This document shows, piece after piece, positions 32,163 through 44,340 of a stretch of 64,000 nt of DNA (position 1 is its first letter; every line of letters begins with the position of its first letter). The notes under the pieces were generated by a model. The model was not told the DNA's origin and did no database searches. It was given only the letters and a program-made list of their open reading frames with translations. The position numbers and the translations under genes are program-made. Source of the DNA: Pyrenopolyporus hunteri (taxonomy: Eukaryota > Ascomycota > Sordariomycetes > Xylariales > Hypoxylaceae); contig CADCXC010000037.1 of assembly GCA_902806595.1 (NCBI GenBank), positions 124,001 to 188,000 on the forward strand, given 5' to 3'.

Positions 32163-34157
32163 ATGGCGACGGAGAAGAGCAGCACAGTCGGCAAAAAGGA
32201 GGATCCTGGCTTTTTCGAAAAAGACGTTGGGATCAGCGAGGATGTACAAATAAGTCAATCCGCTATGGGCGATGCCGAGGATATTCTCGCTCTCCAGGAC
32301 TTGGATCCCGCACTCAATGCGAAGATGCATCTCGTCAATAACGTGAGACCTGGCCCCGCGAGGGTCTAGATAGCTCAAGCCTTGCCTGCTAATACCTACT
32401 CCTTAGGCTATTGATGAAATCGGTTGGACTAATTACCATTGGAAGTTGTTCGTGTTAAACGGGTTTGGGTAGGCGGCTCGCCTTTTAGTTCCGAAGAGAT
32501 CTTAGTAACTCACGCGACCTCATAGTTATGCCGTCGATTCCTTGATACTCTTACTCCAAGCCAACATATCAGGTCCCGCTTTCACGGAGTTCGGTGAGGT
32601 TGGGTATGCCAATGCTCAGACGATTGCGGCGTACGTCGGGATGCTTATCGGCGCGCTCTTCTGGGGCATGACCGCTGATATCATAGGCCGACGCTGGGCG
32701 TTCAACGTATCGCTCTTCCTCTCCTCCATTTCCACCATCGTTTCTGGTGCAGCTCCGAACTGGGCGTCTCTGGGATTTTTCACAGCTCTGGTTGGATTCA
32801 GCGCCGGCGGCAATCTGATATTGGATACCACGGTTTTCCTCGAGTACCTCCCCGGTAACAAGCAATGGACGCTAACACTTCTGGCTTGCTGGTGGGGAAT
32901 TGGTCAAGCTGTCACAGGCTTCATTTGCTGGGGTTTCTTGGGTGAGTACTGCCCAAGGTCCTAAGTTTGTTTGACGGATTTCTCATATTAGGTACGCACA
33001 GCTCCAGCTAAGTGGAACTGCAAATCCGTGGACGACTGCTCAAGGGATTCCAACCAGGGGTGGCGATACGTCATGTACACTTCCGGCGCCCTCGTCTTTG
33101 TTATGTCCGTCGCGCGTATCACAGTTGTCCGCCTACAAGAAACGCCGAAGTACCGCCTAGGAACAGGCGAAGATGCCGAACTGGTCGACACGCTGCAGTC
33201 GATAGCCAAAAAATATAATCGGCCCTGCACGTTAACCGTGGAGAAATTGGAGGCTTGTGGCACTGTGAAGACGGCCCATAGCGAGAGCCGATATTCGCTT
33301 CAAGAGACTTTTGTCCACCTCTCCGGATTGTTTGCGACGAGGAAAATCGGCTTGTCGACCGCCCTTGTGTGGTTCTCGTGGATACTAATCGGACTTGCGT
33401 ATGTTCAGATCTGGGCTTCTACGTCTTCGGCCAATGAGCTAATGGTATCACTTTAAGTTATCCTCTCTTCTATGTGTTCTTGACGTACGTATGAGCCTAC
33501 GTCTGAGTAACGTTCCTATCTAAATCAATAATAGGCCGTATCTTGCCAGCCGAGGAGCCTTAGAGGATGTTAGTGAGTTCGAGAAATGGCGTAATTATAC
33601 ACTTACAAATATCTCCGGAATATTTGGACCGGTTCTAGCGGCATGGCTATGCAACATGAGATATCTCGGTCGAAAATACACAATGACGGTGGGCGCGCTG
33701 GTAACTATGGCATTTTTCTTTGCCTACACAGTCGTCTCGACCCCGACACAAAACGTCGGATTTAGCTGCGCTATCGCGTTCTGCATCAATATCTATTACG
33801 GAACCCTCTACGCGGTATGTAATCCCTAAGTATAAGGGGGCGCAGTAAAAGTAGAGCACGCGCTCTTCAGATGTGCCTTAGTATATGGGAAGAAATCTTT
33901 TACATATTGCAAATCGCGGAGGCTGATTTTCAATCATATAGTATACACCTGAGGTGTTGCCGAGCGCTCACCGCGCGACAGGAAATGGCATTGCCGTTGG
34001 CGGCAGCCGTATCATGGGTATCATCTCGGCCATAGTGGACAGCAATGCTCAAACGGGCACTGTCGCTCCGATCTACATTTGTGCTGCCCTATATCTCGCA
34101 ATGGCAGGCGTCAGCGTGGTCTTCCCCTTTGAACCGTACGGGCGAAGGAGCTCATAA
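32163..34157 (+). CDS. Major facilitator superfamily transporter (sugar/SV2-like branch)
   Basis: Seven exons, 32163..32342, 32407..32468, 32526..32941, 33002..33398, 33458..33484, 33535..33814 and 33942..34157, encode 525 aa with all phases closed. One exon is only 27 bp, and including it restores GLAYPLFYVFLTPYLASRG. The hydrophilic N-terminus leads into EIGWTNYHWKLFVLNGFGYAVDSLI (TM1). The loop 2-3 signature lies near GMTADIIGRRWAFN, the charged central loop contains TPKYRLGTG, and TM10-11 hold YTPEVLPSAHRATGNGIA, all typical of sugar/organic-solute MFS permeases related to SVOP. Twelve membrane segments are expected, in plasma or vacuolar membrane. The substrate cannot be read from sequence. 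It is divergent from the secreted phosphatase gene, with 2.1 kb between. Confidence 0.92.
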
Positions 34158-35594
34158 TCTTCCAGGGGCTTCTTACACGAGGTGCTTAGTCCGAGGGCCA
34201 ACGTACCCGGGCCTTCTTGAGTTATCCATCAGCTCGCCCGCCGTTATGTTAGACTCTAGGGTCCAAGATTCCGGGTTTGCGGGTCTACGGTGGCCTAATC
34301 TCAATGCATATGGCTAAATCACATGGTCTGTGTCTCCTACGACGGGGAACATGTGTGAGACTAGTACCCGTAAATTCTATTAAGACGGGGGAGACTAGTC
34401 GTGTCGTGAACGCTGCAATTACGAGGGCCGCTTCAACACGACTACGGCAACGCCTACCTAGCGGGTACTCTTAACACCCAAACCAACCCAAATATCATCG
34501 TCTTAACCAATACGAATTAACGTTACGTACTATTCGAAACTATATCAACGTATTAAATCGTGTCCCTAGCAGCCATTTCCTCTTGGCTCTACCCTGCCTA
34601 CCGCACGTATTCTAGCTTCGGAAATTCACACTCAAAGGGTCACTTGTTTCGTTCTTATTGTCAGTCTTGATAGGCACTTATAACAAGGTCTGACGCTCGC
34701 AAAAGTGTATGTGTATTCCTCGGATGGGAAGTTGTAGTAAGCTTTTGCTAGCGTAGAATCCCCGCAAGTCCTACCAAGCGGCCCGACAGAAGAGCTAATT
34801 CAGCTTACAACTTACGACAGGAGCTTGATGTTCGTGATACCATAATCAACGGTATTATAATAATGAGATCGTTAGTGAAAATGATTTTTAATAACTGGGA
34901 CCGCGAGCTAAAGTCTTGATTACCGGTCGTTCTACCCCCTATATTCTTGCCCTTATAGATACGACACCCTGGCTCACCTATGATACAGAGGGACGAAGAA
35001 CCCGAAATGTCTGAAGAATTGGGGGTTTCAACCCCCAAAGGTACTTTTTACAAGGAGGGCTGAGAAGTCACGCATCCTCGACTTTTTGTAGATTTTCTTG
35101 AAGTTCACAATCCGGAGTGCAATCTACCCCCCTTTAGCGTCCTTTTTTCCTTCTCCTTTTATTTTTTTCTCGTGACATCTAGTCTTCTATCGCCTATACC
35201 CTACTTAGGGGACATAAAATAAGCAACACGTACGACGCTGTATTATGAGAAAAGGCATCGGAGGATATTAACAAAATTCAGGAATGAGTGAACGATTCAT
35301 GTTTTTGATCGCATCCGCCCATACATGACTTCTTATTCGAACCAGAAGAACAGATTACTTTAAGTACGCTCTGGTTCTGTGGGATATTCGTATAGTAAAA
35401 CGTCCCCTGCGAATGAATCCATACAAAATTTAACATCCTTTAAGCGTGTATCTCACTCACACTATCCAGTCCTAACTCCCAGCTCTATTCCCGGCCACCC
35501 AAACCACCATAACTATCCCCCCCCCCTTTTCCACCTCATAATCCCCCTTCCCCTTCCCTCCCTTACCCTTCTATAACTCTCTTCTAACCCTCTC
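34158..35594. other. Intergenic with pyrimidine tract
   Basis: No gene was found. Noteworthy are a T/C-rich tract near 35135-35172 and a nearly pure pyrimidine stretch with a C10 run (35513-35629) beside the 3' end of the NmrA-like gene. Confidence 0.5.
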
Positions 35595-36802
35595 CTAACT
35601 CTTCTCCCCCCTCGCCTCCCCGCCCCCAAACTCAAACGCGCTGCTCTCCCTCAACCACGCCTCGAAGCTCTGCAGCCGGGGCTCCCGGGCCCTCAGCGCG
35701 CCGACGTCCACGCCGTACCCGTCCGTCTCGAACCAGCGGAACATGGCGCCGACGTGCCGCGCGACCAGCGTGCGCACGCCCCACCCGACGACCGTCCACG
35801 CCTGCGGGAGCTCCGCGGGCGCAGCACTACTACTACTACTACTACTACTACTATTGCTGCTGTTGCTGCTGTTGCTGGCTGCCACGCGTCGGTAGATGTC
35901 GCGCGCCTCGCCCAGCGTCAGCTCGTCGCCCGCGAGCCCGACCGCGCGGTTACGGAAGAATGTGTCCGAGGAGGAGAGGAGGGCCTGCGCGCCGAAGAGC
36001 CCGATGTCCCGCACGCTGACGAGTTGTAGTTTGCGGGTCGAGGGGAGCGTGTTCCAGAGGCTGGCGAAGACCATGCCGAAGGTGCCGCCTGGGTTTACTG
36101 CGGAAGGGGGAGAGTGGTTAGGTTTGGTTAGGTAGGTAAGTTAGGATTTGTGTTTGCGGGTGCTGTGGGGATGGGGGGAATGGAATGAAGGGGCTGGAGA
36201 GAAAAGGTGGGAACGCCCCGTTACGGAATCACCGCGACTTGCGGGGATACCTAGGAGGATGGACACTCACGATTATCCATAAACGCCACGGGCCGTAGAA
36301 TCGTGTACGTCAGCTTCCCGCCCGAGGCCTCGGCAGCGGCACGCAGGTATAGCTCGACGTTGTGCTTCTGGATAAAGTGCGGGATCTCGGTAGGGGTGTC
36401 CCAGGACTTCGGCTCCCCGCCGCGGTCCACGCTCGAGAAGACGAAGTGGATGGGCTTCGCGTCCGGGCCCGAGGTGGCGCGCTTCGCAGCGGCGTCGATG
36501 AGCGCCGTGGCCTGTGGCTCCTCGTCCGGCGGCAGCGTGAAGCTGAAGATGGCGTCGATGTCCGGGTATGCGGCGAAGATGGGCTCTGGGGCGCGGGTGT
36601 CGCCCTCCACGACGCTCAGGTCTAGGGCGGGGTACTTGGACCGCAGGGCCTGCGCTTTGGGCGAGGCGACGGAGCGCGTTAGGGCGAGGACTTTGACCTG
36701 GGCGTCGGGCGTGTTCTTCAGCTGATTCGAGAGCTCGGATAGCACGAAGCCCCCCTGCTGGCCTGTCGCGCCGACGACGAGGATGGTGCGCGGAGGAGTC
36801 AT
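35595..36802 (-). CDS. NmrA-like NAD(P)-binding protein
   Basis: Two exons, complement(36271..36802) and complement(35595..36097), with a 173-bp intron (donor GTGAGT, acceptor CGCAG), encode 344 aa. The N-terminal Rossmann motif VVGATGQQGGFVLSEL (residues 9-24) is the GxxGxxG type of the NmrA/atypical SDR family. The splice joins FMDN to LNPGGTFG. IHFVFSSVDRGG and YTILRPVAFMDN are the other family blocks. A Ser/Asn homopolymer insert (SNSSNSSNSSSSSSSSS) lies in a surface region of the C-terminal half. NmrA-like proteins bind NAD(P) and act as redox sensors, such as negative regulators of GATA factors, or as reductases. The role here is unknown, and no nitrogen-regulator gene is adjacent. Confidence 0.88.
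35826..35877. repeat. Trinucleotide repeat encoding poly-Ser/Asn
   Basis: A run of (ACT)n followed by imperfect GCTGCTGTT units lies inside the NmrA-like coding sequence and gives its Ser/Asn homopolymer. It is likely to vary in length between strains. Confidence 0.9.
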
Positions 36803-37749
36803 GGCGGGGTTATTAGCTACGACGTAGTGAATTTTGGAAGGAAATCTATTACAAAAGGAGTATGGAAAGTTAGATTAAGAATCGTAAACTGTCAATGAGA
36901 CGTGGGAGCTGGGGAATTAAAAAGTAAATTCATAGGGTTTGGCCCGTTGGTTGAACGGCAGATCCGGATACTCCTGCTACCACACGTATACCCTATCCAC
37001 ATGCCAGCCAACGTCAACTTGTACGATTTGCTCCTTAATATTGATTCCATGACGCAGTTAGGATTCCGTCACCATCCTGCCACTTCGTATATTATCTGGG
37101 TGTGAATATAACCTTCGAGCCTACCGCCCAAGGTAAATACACACAAAGTACACGACACTGCCCGTGTAGGGAGGTCTGTCTTGAGACATACTGGGATAAC
37201 TAGGGGTGCAGGGTGAAACGGAGGCACAACATAATCTATAGCTGAGGTTAGGTAGTGATCGGGCCACCAATGCCACTAACTTCGCTTGCTTTCGGTCCCG
37301 AAAAGTTAGTAGCCAGGGGAGAATCGGGAACTTACATGAAGTACGTTCCATTGCATCTACTAACAAATTAGAAGAGCAAATAGAATTTATGGGGCACGAG
37401 GCCCCTTCTGAGAGTTTGCCTGGAATGTTCGGTAATATTTTAATTCATTGCTTGATGCGCTTCGACAGCTTCTAGTTAAATACCCCGTTTTCTAACGTCG
37501 AACTTCGCCCGCCCCCGTACAGGTCTTGTGTATGCCCGATACCATCCTTCCCTACCTAGTCTTGTAGGAAGTCGTGAAATTAAGTCGAAATGGACGTGGA
37601 ACCGAATCTAATGCACCGCTCGCCGCCGTGCATATGCATCGGCGCCCCTCGTGTAAATGCGTACAACAGTTGCTCAGAATTCAGAAAGTATGAATGCGCC
37701 ACCGAATGCAGGAGTAACGAAACTGGTATCATGAATCATCTTTCCGTTC
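36803..37749. other. Intergenic spacer
   Basis: This is the 5' region of the NmrA-like gene and the 3' region of the siderophore acyltransferase gene. Short open frames only. No repeat was recognised. Confidence 0.45.
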
Positions 37750-39305
37750 TCACATGGCTGGCCCCTCCCAGGCATCTCGTCTCAGACGACAGAGCCACGC
37801 TCGCTTGTGTGGGAATGATATCTCTCGTTCCTTCGCGAAGCCTCCGTTTTGGAGGTGTTGAATAAACCTATGCGCGCGTTAGTGTACGGTGGACATCCGG
37901 GCGCTAGCCGAACTTACCTCGCGTTATCAACCCTAGGCTCGAGGCAGATATTCATCGTGCGGTAGTCTGCCTGTAGGCACCAGTGGACGATGCTCGAAAG
38001 CCACTGCGGCACCCTTCCCCTCGCCCACTCCTCGCCGATCAGCACGTGTATGCCGCGGTCGAAATCCTGCACGTCGTTGCCCATATAGCGTCCCAGGCTA
38101 TCTTCCTTAACCCAGTAGATCTCAAAGTATCCGAAAGGCACGCCATCCCACATCCCAATGGCCGGGAACGAGTGGCGCGACTGAAGGGCATTTGCGAGAA
38201 AGTTGGGCTGGTACTGGCCCCAGAAGGCCGAGACCCTAGGATTCGACAGCCACATTTGGAGGAGCGAAGTATCCGACAGGGTATTTAAGTAGGTGTTTTC
38301 CCTTTCGCCTGGTCCAATGGGCCCGAGGCAGGCGACAGGTTTTGGCGAGAGGGATGCCACGCGAAACGAAAGATATCTCCCCACGCTAGGCACGAAGCGG
38401 GTATAGAAGACCTCGCCCATGTGAGGTGGCTTCTGTCGAAGCGGGTGTCGTACATTGTTCGTTATTATGTACTGGAGCGGCGCAGGGGGGTAATACGTCG
38501 GTAGGTGTGAAGATGAATAATATGGTCCGATAGGGGAACACGGCGTGTCCGCACCCAAGTGATTGGACAGCGTCGCGAGGAGGCCTGCATCGCTTCTAAC
38601 CGGTGAGGTAGGCCGACTGCTATTCGGTGATCCGGGATAGGAAGAACTTTGCTTTAGCGGTTGCAAGGTGAAAAGAAATAGGCCGCTGTGGATTTGCCAG
38701 AACGCTCGTCGGGTAACGAACATGCGATCCCATCCGTGGTTGTTCTCGCAAGAGCTCTCTCCGACGGCCGACTCCAAGCTGGATATCAAGCCCATTCTCT
38801 CCAATTTCGGTACCACGTTCCGCGCGCGAAGGACGCCCTCCCGTTTGATTCGGATGCGCCACTCGCCCTTCGGCCTTGCCTCCGGGGGCGCGTGCTTGGA
38901 ATGTTCCGTCAGAATGTACGGCTCCGGCTCCGGCTGCTGGAAGTACCAATAGAGCGTAACCCAAAGAAACATGGCTATCTGGCGAGACTGGCTTGCGTGG
39001 GGTTTAAATTCGCTGCTCGAGGGGTTTGAGATGGATGAGATGAAGAGGGTGTCATTGTGTAAGGTTGGCTTGCTGTATTTGTGGATATGGCTGTGCCTAG
39101 ATCGAGTCTCTTTCACGCCATCTTCGAGAGTGAGTCCGGATAGACCGTCTTCTGGACTATCTTCGCTGTGTAAAACGACCGTCCAACCAACGGGGTAAGG
39201 TGCGTGATTGTTATTCAGGTCGTTTGATTTGAAGAACAGGCCAGAGAAGACAGGTAGGACCGTGAAGCTCTGGCCGTCCGGCAAGTGGACGATAGATGGA
39301 GCCAT
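37750..39305 (-). CDS. Siderophore-type GNAT N-acyltransferase (SidF/SidL-like)
   Basis: Two exons, complement(37918..39305) and complement(37750..37867), with a 50-bp intron (donor GTAAGT, acceptor CATAG), encode 501 aa. The last exon was found by extending past the apparent stop: it supplies FIQHLQNGGFAKEREISFPH and a WEGPAM end, completing the acetyltransferase domain. The GNAT core (about residues 300-490) includes YTRFVPSVGRYLSFRVASL, WLSNPRVSAFWGQ, PAIGMWDGVPFGYFEIYW, GIHVLIGEEWARGRVP and NICLEPRVDNARF, matching the IucB/MbtK/SidF/SidL group. Such enzymes acylate N5-hydroxyornithine (SidL with acetyl, SidF with anhydromevalonyl) for ferricrocin or fusarinine synthesis. No ornithine hydroxylase, NRPS or ABC exporter lies nearby. 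SidL versus SidF cannot be settled here. Confidence 0.88.
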
Positions 39306-40920
39306 TTGCTCGGTGTATATTATAGATTAGAGGAGTAAGTTTGAGATTAAGACTGTTTAAGAGATAGGTAGGGAGTAAGGTGGGAAGAATATAAGGAAGA
39401 GGTACTGTATTATCAAGGTATCAAGGTATCAAGGGTATATGAGGCGGGGTTTACCACTCATTCTCATTTCCGTGAAGTGGATTGGTGGATTTGGTGGATT
39501 GGTGGACGATGACTTAAATAGTCGAATAAGTGTCTCGAGAGACGGGACTGCTCATGTGACGGACGAGCCCTAGGAGAATTTGGACGAGATTGCTACGTGA
39601 GATCTTGTGGGATTATCTTGCGGAGGCCCTCGTGGAACTTCTTATGGAACTTCTTATGGAAGCCGAAAGAACGGACAACGTCGAAGAGGATCACGGATAA
39701 GGAAACGGAAAATAAAGTTGAGTCGGTGATAATGTGTCATCCAAGTCGAATGTGGAACGACGCCTCCAAATACAACCAGATACAACCAGATACAAACGGC
39801 GACTCCGTTTCGTTAAGTTCGGGGGACGTCATACCACCTGCTGCATGCACCACTGGCCTTGGCATACCCTTACCATTGGAAAGCGACGGCGGGTTTTATA
39901 GTGAACATTGCGATAGTCTAGTGACCACCTACACGTACCTGCCTACGATTTATAGGCCCTACCGTAGTAGCTACATCCATGTAGGTGTGTACCTGGGTAG
40001 TATAGTGGGGTGGCAGCCTACGGACCTGCCCTGTAAGAACAGGATCTGTATGTCATGAGAGGGGGGAAATCAGGGGATTGTGGTGTTAGTTCTAGGGCTG
40101 TTAGCGATATTCGGGTGTTCCAATCTTGATCGTTTTGGTACCTAGCTTCCCCGGATTCTTCATCTGACCCGGATAGCCCTGGCAAGCCCTGACAGCCGCA
40201 TCACCAAGGCTTACATACCTCCATCTGGGTGTACCCAAGTATTTGCGGCCCCTAAAGAACGGGTGGAATACGCTATATTTTGTTATAGATAGTTACCTAG
40301 GTACCTAATTACCTATCCAATGAGAAAGTAGGCATTGTTAAGCGCGTGGATCGCCCTATTGTATAAAATGAAATCAATCATAATAACACTTCGGGGACCG
40401 CGAGGTAATAACATATGAAATACCCAAGATTATTTTCATCATAGTACAATCGGGCAAGCCAACGAGTCGTACTGAAGTAAAAATAGCGACCTGCGTATTT
40501 CTCGAATTCAGGGCTTATAAATCTGCTGCGGAATACGCCGAGGTTCGTGTACGGTTTCGAGGGCCAAACAAAGCGGCAGGGAAGAGAAAAGCCGGCGTTT
40601 GCTCGAAGAAATGAGCTGAGGAAGAAACCGGGTGATTTTTCGGCGTGTTGATAAGTATGTAAAGGGTACTTAGATACCTATTATTCGTTAGTCACACCCT
40701 CATTTGTTGCATGACCACGTTAGCCGCTCAAAGCTAGGACAGATATGCATCAATTGATACATGCACGAATCAATTTTCATGTCTCTCATTTTTGATAAGC
40801 AGCTCAAGAAACGGAACACCACCTTTCTGGTGAGTCACTCAACCACTTCGTATAAACCGACCGCAATTTTCTTTGAGTACCCATTGGTTTGGATTAATTC
40901 TAAAGTTAATATCGCAAGCA
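39306..40920. other. Intergenic, promoters of acyltransferase and argininosuccinate lyase
   Basis: This 1.6-kb region separates two divergent genes. It has short direct repeats (GTATCAAGGTATCAAGG at 39416-39432; GGTGGATTTGGTGGATTGGTGG at 39483-39504), CCTAGGTACCTA palindromes near 40293-40304, and the Gcn4/CPC1-type site at 40831-40837. No gene was called. Confidence 0.5.
40831..40837. promoter_or_regulatory. Gcn4/CPC1-type site upstream of ARG4
   Basis: TGAGTCA is a perfect match to the TGASTCA palindrome bound by Gcn4 in yeast and CPC1/CpcA in filamentous fungi. It lies 84-90 bp upstream of the argininosuccinate lyase start, the usual position for general amino-acid control. Confidence 0.6.
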
Positions 40921-42585
40921 ATGGCCTCCAGTACCAAACCCGGTGAGAATATGCTATGGGGAGGCCGCTTTACCGGTGCGTATATTGCCGTCTATTCCTC
41001 ATCATATAATAATGCTATTCTTGACGAGTGCGCCCAAACTCGTTTTGCAAATGCCTCGATCTAAGAGGAAAGCGTGCACCTTACCCGATATACTGATCCC
41101 CCCTCCCAGGCGGCCTCGACCCTCTCATGGTGGCATATAACGAGAGTATCCACTTTGATAAGGCGCTGTACAAGCAAGATATCTTGGGCAGCATCGCCTT
41201 CGCCCGGGCTAACAAGAAGGGCGGTATTCTAACGGAGGATGAGTTCGACAAAATCGAGAAGGGCCTGTACGCCGTTATGAAGGAGTGGGAGGATGGTTCT
41301 TTCAACATTGTCCCTGGCGTAGATGAGGTGTGTATGTTCATGCTCATGCTCACGCCCATGCTCATGCTCCCCTCCACTTATAGAGGGGTTGAGAGAGGGG
41401 TCGAGACTTAGCTTCATCAGGGACCTACAAGCTAACTACCCCTCCTAAAAAAAGGATATCCACACCGCCAATGAGCGCCGACTAGGCGAGATCATCGGCA
41501 AGGAAGTAGCCGGCAAGCTGCACACGGGGCGCAGCCGCAACGAGCAGGTCGCCTGCGACATGCGCATGTGGCTGCGGGATGAGCTGCGCAAGATCGAGGC
41601 GCACCTCATCACCTTCCTCAAGGTCGCCGCCGACCGCGCCGAGAACGAGGTCGAGCACGTCATGCCGGGCTACACGCACCTGCAGCGCGCGCAGCCCATC
41701 CGCTGGAGCCACTGGGTGATGTCGTACAGCCTGGCCTTCGCCAACGACCTCGAGCGGCTGCGCGAGGTGGTCAAGCGCGTCAACAAGAGCCCGCTCGGGT
41801 GCGGCGCACTCGCCGGCAACCCCTTCAACATCGACCGCGACATGATGGCCGCCGAGCTGGGCTTCGACGGCCTGCTGTGGAACTCGATGGGCGGCGTGGC
41901 CGACCGCGACTTCGTCGCTGAGACCTTGCAGTGGGCCTCCATGCTCATGCAGCACGTGTCCCGCTGGGCCGAGGACCTCATCATCTACTCGACCGCCGAG
42001 TTCGGCTTCGTGCGCCTCGCCGACGCTTACTCCACCGGCAGCTCGCTTATGCCACAGAAGAAGAACCCGGACAGCCTGGAGCTGCTGCGGGGGAAGAGCG
42101 GTCGCGTATTCGGCCAGATGGCGGGGTTCATGACTACTCTGAAGGGCCTGCCTAGCACGTACAACAAGGACCTCCAGGAGAGCTGGGAGGCTATGCTAGA
42201 CACGGTGAAGACCGTCAGCGACAGCGTTCAGATCGCGACAGGTGTGCTGGCCACCCTGGACATCAAACCCGAACGCATGCGTGCCGCGCTCGATCCCTTC
42301 ATGCTTGCCACTGATATCGCGGACTACCTTGTCCGTAAGGGTGTGCCCTTCCGCGAGACCCACCACATCTCCGGCCGCGTCGTTGCCCTATCCGAGAAGA
42401 CCGACACTCCCATGAACGAGCTCACGTATGAACAGCTCAAGTCAGTGGATCCCCGCTTTGAGACAGATATTGCCGAGTACTTCGATTACGAGCGCAGTGT
42501 CGAGATGCGCTCCGCCAAGGGCGGCACTAGCAAGGAGAGCGTTTTGGAACAGATCAAAGTATTGAGGAAAATGCTTGATTCCTAG
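40921..42585 (+). CDS. ARG4: Argininosuccinate lyase
   Basis: Three exons, 40921..40975, 41110..41327 and 41455..42585, with introns of 134 and 127 bp, encode 467 aa. The splices give LWGGRFTGGLDPLMVAYNES and GVDEDIHTANERRLGEIIG, both perfect family sequence. The fumarase/aspartase superfamily signature GSSLMPQKKNPD (about residues 286-297) holds the mobile catalytic serine loop. HTGRSRNEQ, PGYTHLQRAQPIRWSHW and GVADRDFVAE line the active site. The enzyme is a homotetramer splitting argininosuccinate into arginine and fumarate, the last step of arginine synthesis, in the cytosol. A Gcn4/CPC1-type site lies upstream. Exon 3 is GC-rich compared with its flanks. Confidence 0.97.
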
Positions 42586-42850
42586 TCGCGTGAATAGTCC
42601 TTTCCCATTTGAACGGTGCCTCTTTCATTAACGCAAAAGGCTCCGATCTCTAGTGGAGGTCGTCTCGACGCCCGGTCAGAAAAGAAAGAAATTAGATATT
42701 CAGGTATAGATAAAAAGAAAAGACCATTCGCCCAAGAATCGGCATTTGCAGCCATTGCGTTACGTAGCACTAAATCTAGGTACGGATCCCGACCCTCGCT
42801 AGAACATAATACAAATTTCAATGCGTTCTATGTACCAGATAACTCGGGTA

Positions 42851-44340
42851 TCATGAATCATCGCTCTTATCCGACTTATACCTAGCGTTCTCATTACGAT
42901 CCCTCTTCTCGCGGTCGCGGTCTCCCTCGCTCACTTTCTCCTCGTGCTCCAGCACCTCCTTAACGTCCTCGCCGCCGAGATCCTTGGCCTCGTCCCATTC
43001 GACGTCGTACTCCTCCGCGACGGTCTTGATCTCCCGCCTCAGCGCGTTCGCCTCCTGCACCAGGCTCTCCCACTTCTGCGGGTCGAAGCCGCGCTCCTGG
43101 TACAGGATGTTCTGGCGCCGCGACACGGTGATCTTCAGCGCCGCCTGGTAGCTCAGGTCCCGGTTGATGAACAGGAACCACAGGTAGCCGCCCATGATGG
43201 TCGTCAGCCCCGCGAGGTAGGTGATGGGCTCCATGAGGTCCCAGCCGAGGTCGGTGTGGAACGTTAGGAAGTACACGGCGCCCCACCAGCCCGAGAGCAC
43301 GAAGAAGCCGGCCTTGGCGATGCGGTGCGCGCCCCGGTGCGCCAGCATGTCGCACTCGTGCTTGATCTTGGCCAGCTCGTCGATCTTGCGCGACATGCGC
43401 CGCAGGCGCACCCGCATGTAGTGCGTGCGGTCGTTGAAGCTGGGCACGCCGACGCGCATCTCGGTGTTGTGCCCTGAGATCTCGATGATGAACTCGCGCC
43501 CGCGCGCCGCGTCCCGGATGAAGTCCCCGATCTCCGTGCTGCTGCTCCAGCGCACCCAGTCCTTATGCTCGGGCGGCGTTTCCGCTCCCTCGCGCCCCAG
43601 CCCTGAGTACGACGCGATGTACGGCTCCTTGTTGGTTATCCCGATCTTCTGGCCCGTCTCGTCGCGCTCTGTTCCCTCCGCTAGGAAGTACACGTTCGGC
43701 ATCTTCTCGCGGCCGTCCTTGTCCCGGACCGGTGGCAGCTCGGCTTGGATCAGCCGCTCGAGGTACGATAGCGGCTGCTGGGGGTGGACGAGGAGCGCTA
43801 GAGGCTGGATTTCGTCGTTCTGCGCAAGGGCGCGGAATTCCCCTTTATTACCGCTCTCATCGTGCGTTGCGTCGACGGGGAGAGGTAGGATAAGTTTGAG
43901 GAGTCGGGTTGGGGTGGTCAGTAGTTTTCCTAGTCAACGGTCAACACCACGGGCAGTTCGACGGGCCATGGAGCATATATACCCTTGGTCATAGCCTTAT
44001 TCATTGCGCGCTTTGAGGTGTTGACCGGAGGCTCGTCAGCCCCTTCCCTCTGCCAGGGGCGTCTTATCTGTTGTTTCGTAGCATCTTCGAGGCTGGCTTG
44101 GACTTCTTTCTCGTGTACTGCCTGGTCCCTTTCATTAGTTTCCCTCGGCGTCTCGTCGCTAAGGTTCTCCTTTCTTGCCGGCGATGTTGTTGCGAACCAC
44201 CGATACAACAACGCTGACGCCGGACTCGCTCTTGATATGTGGATTGAAGTTGATATACAGGTATTGGCAAGACGGCGGCTAGTAAAGTGCCGCACGCTCG
44301 AGGCTGTTAACTGCGAACACGCTCTAAACGCATAGCTCAT
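42851..44340 (-). CDS. MCU: Mitochondrial calcium uniporter pore subunit
   Basis: Two exons, complement(43983..44340) and complement(42851..43929), with a 53-bp intron, encode 478 aa. The splice joins KAMTKG to KLLTTPTRLLKLILPLP. The N-terminus is a typical mitochondrial presequence rich in Arg, Ser and Ala (MSYAFRACSQLTASSVRHF). The C-terminal half holds a coiled coil (MSRKIDELAKIKHECDMLAH), TM1 (GFFVLSGWWGAVYFLTFHT), the selectivity-filter motif WDLMEP near residues 349-354 and TM2 (GLTTIMGGYLWFLFI), then a second basic/acidic coiled coil. WDxxEP is diagnostic of the Ca2+ channel in the inner mitochondrial membrane. Fungi often keep MCU without EMRE or MICU1. It converges with ARG4 with 265 bp between. 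Confidence 0.95.
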
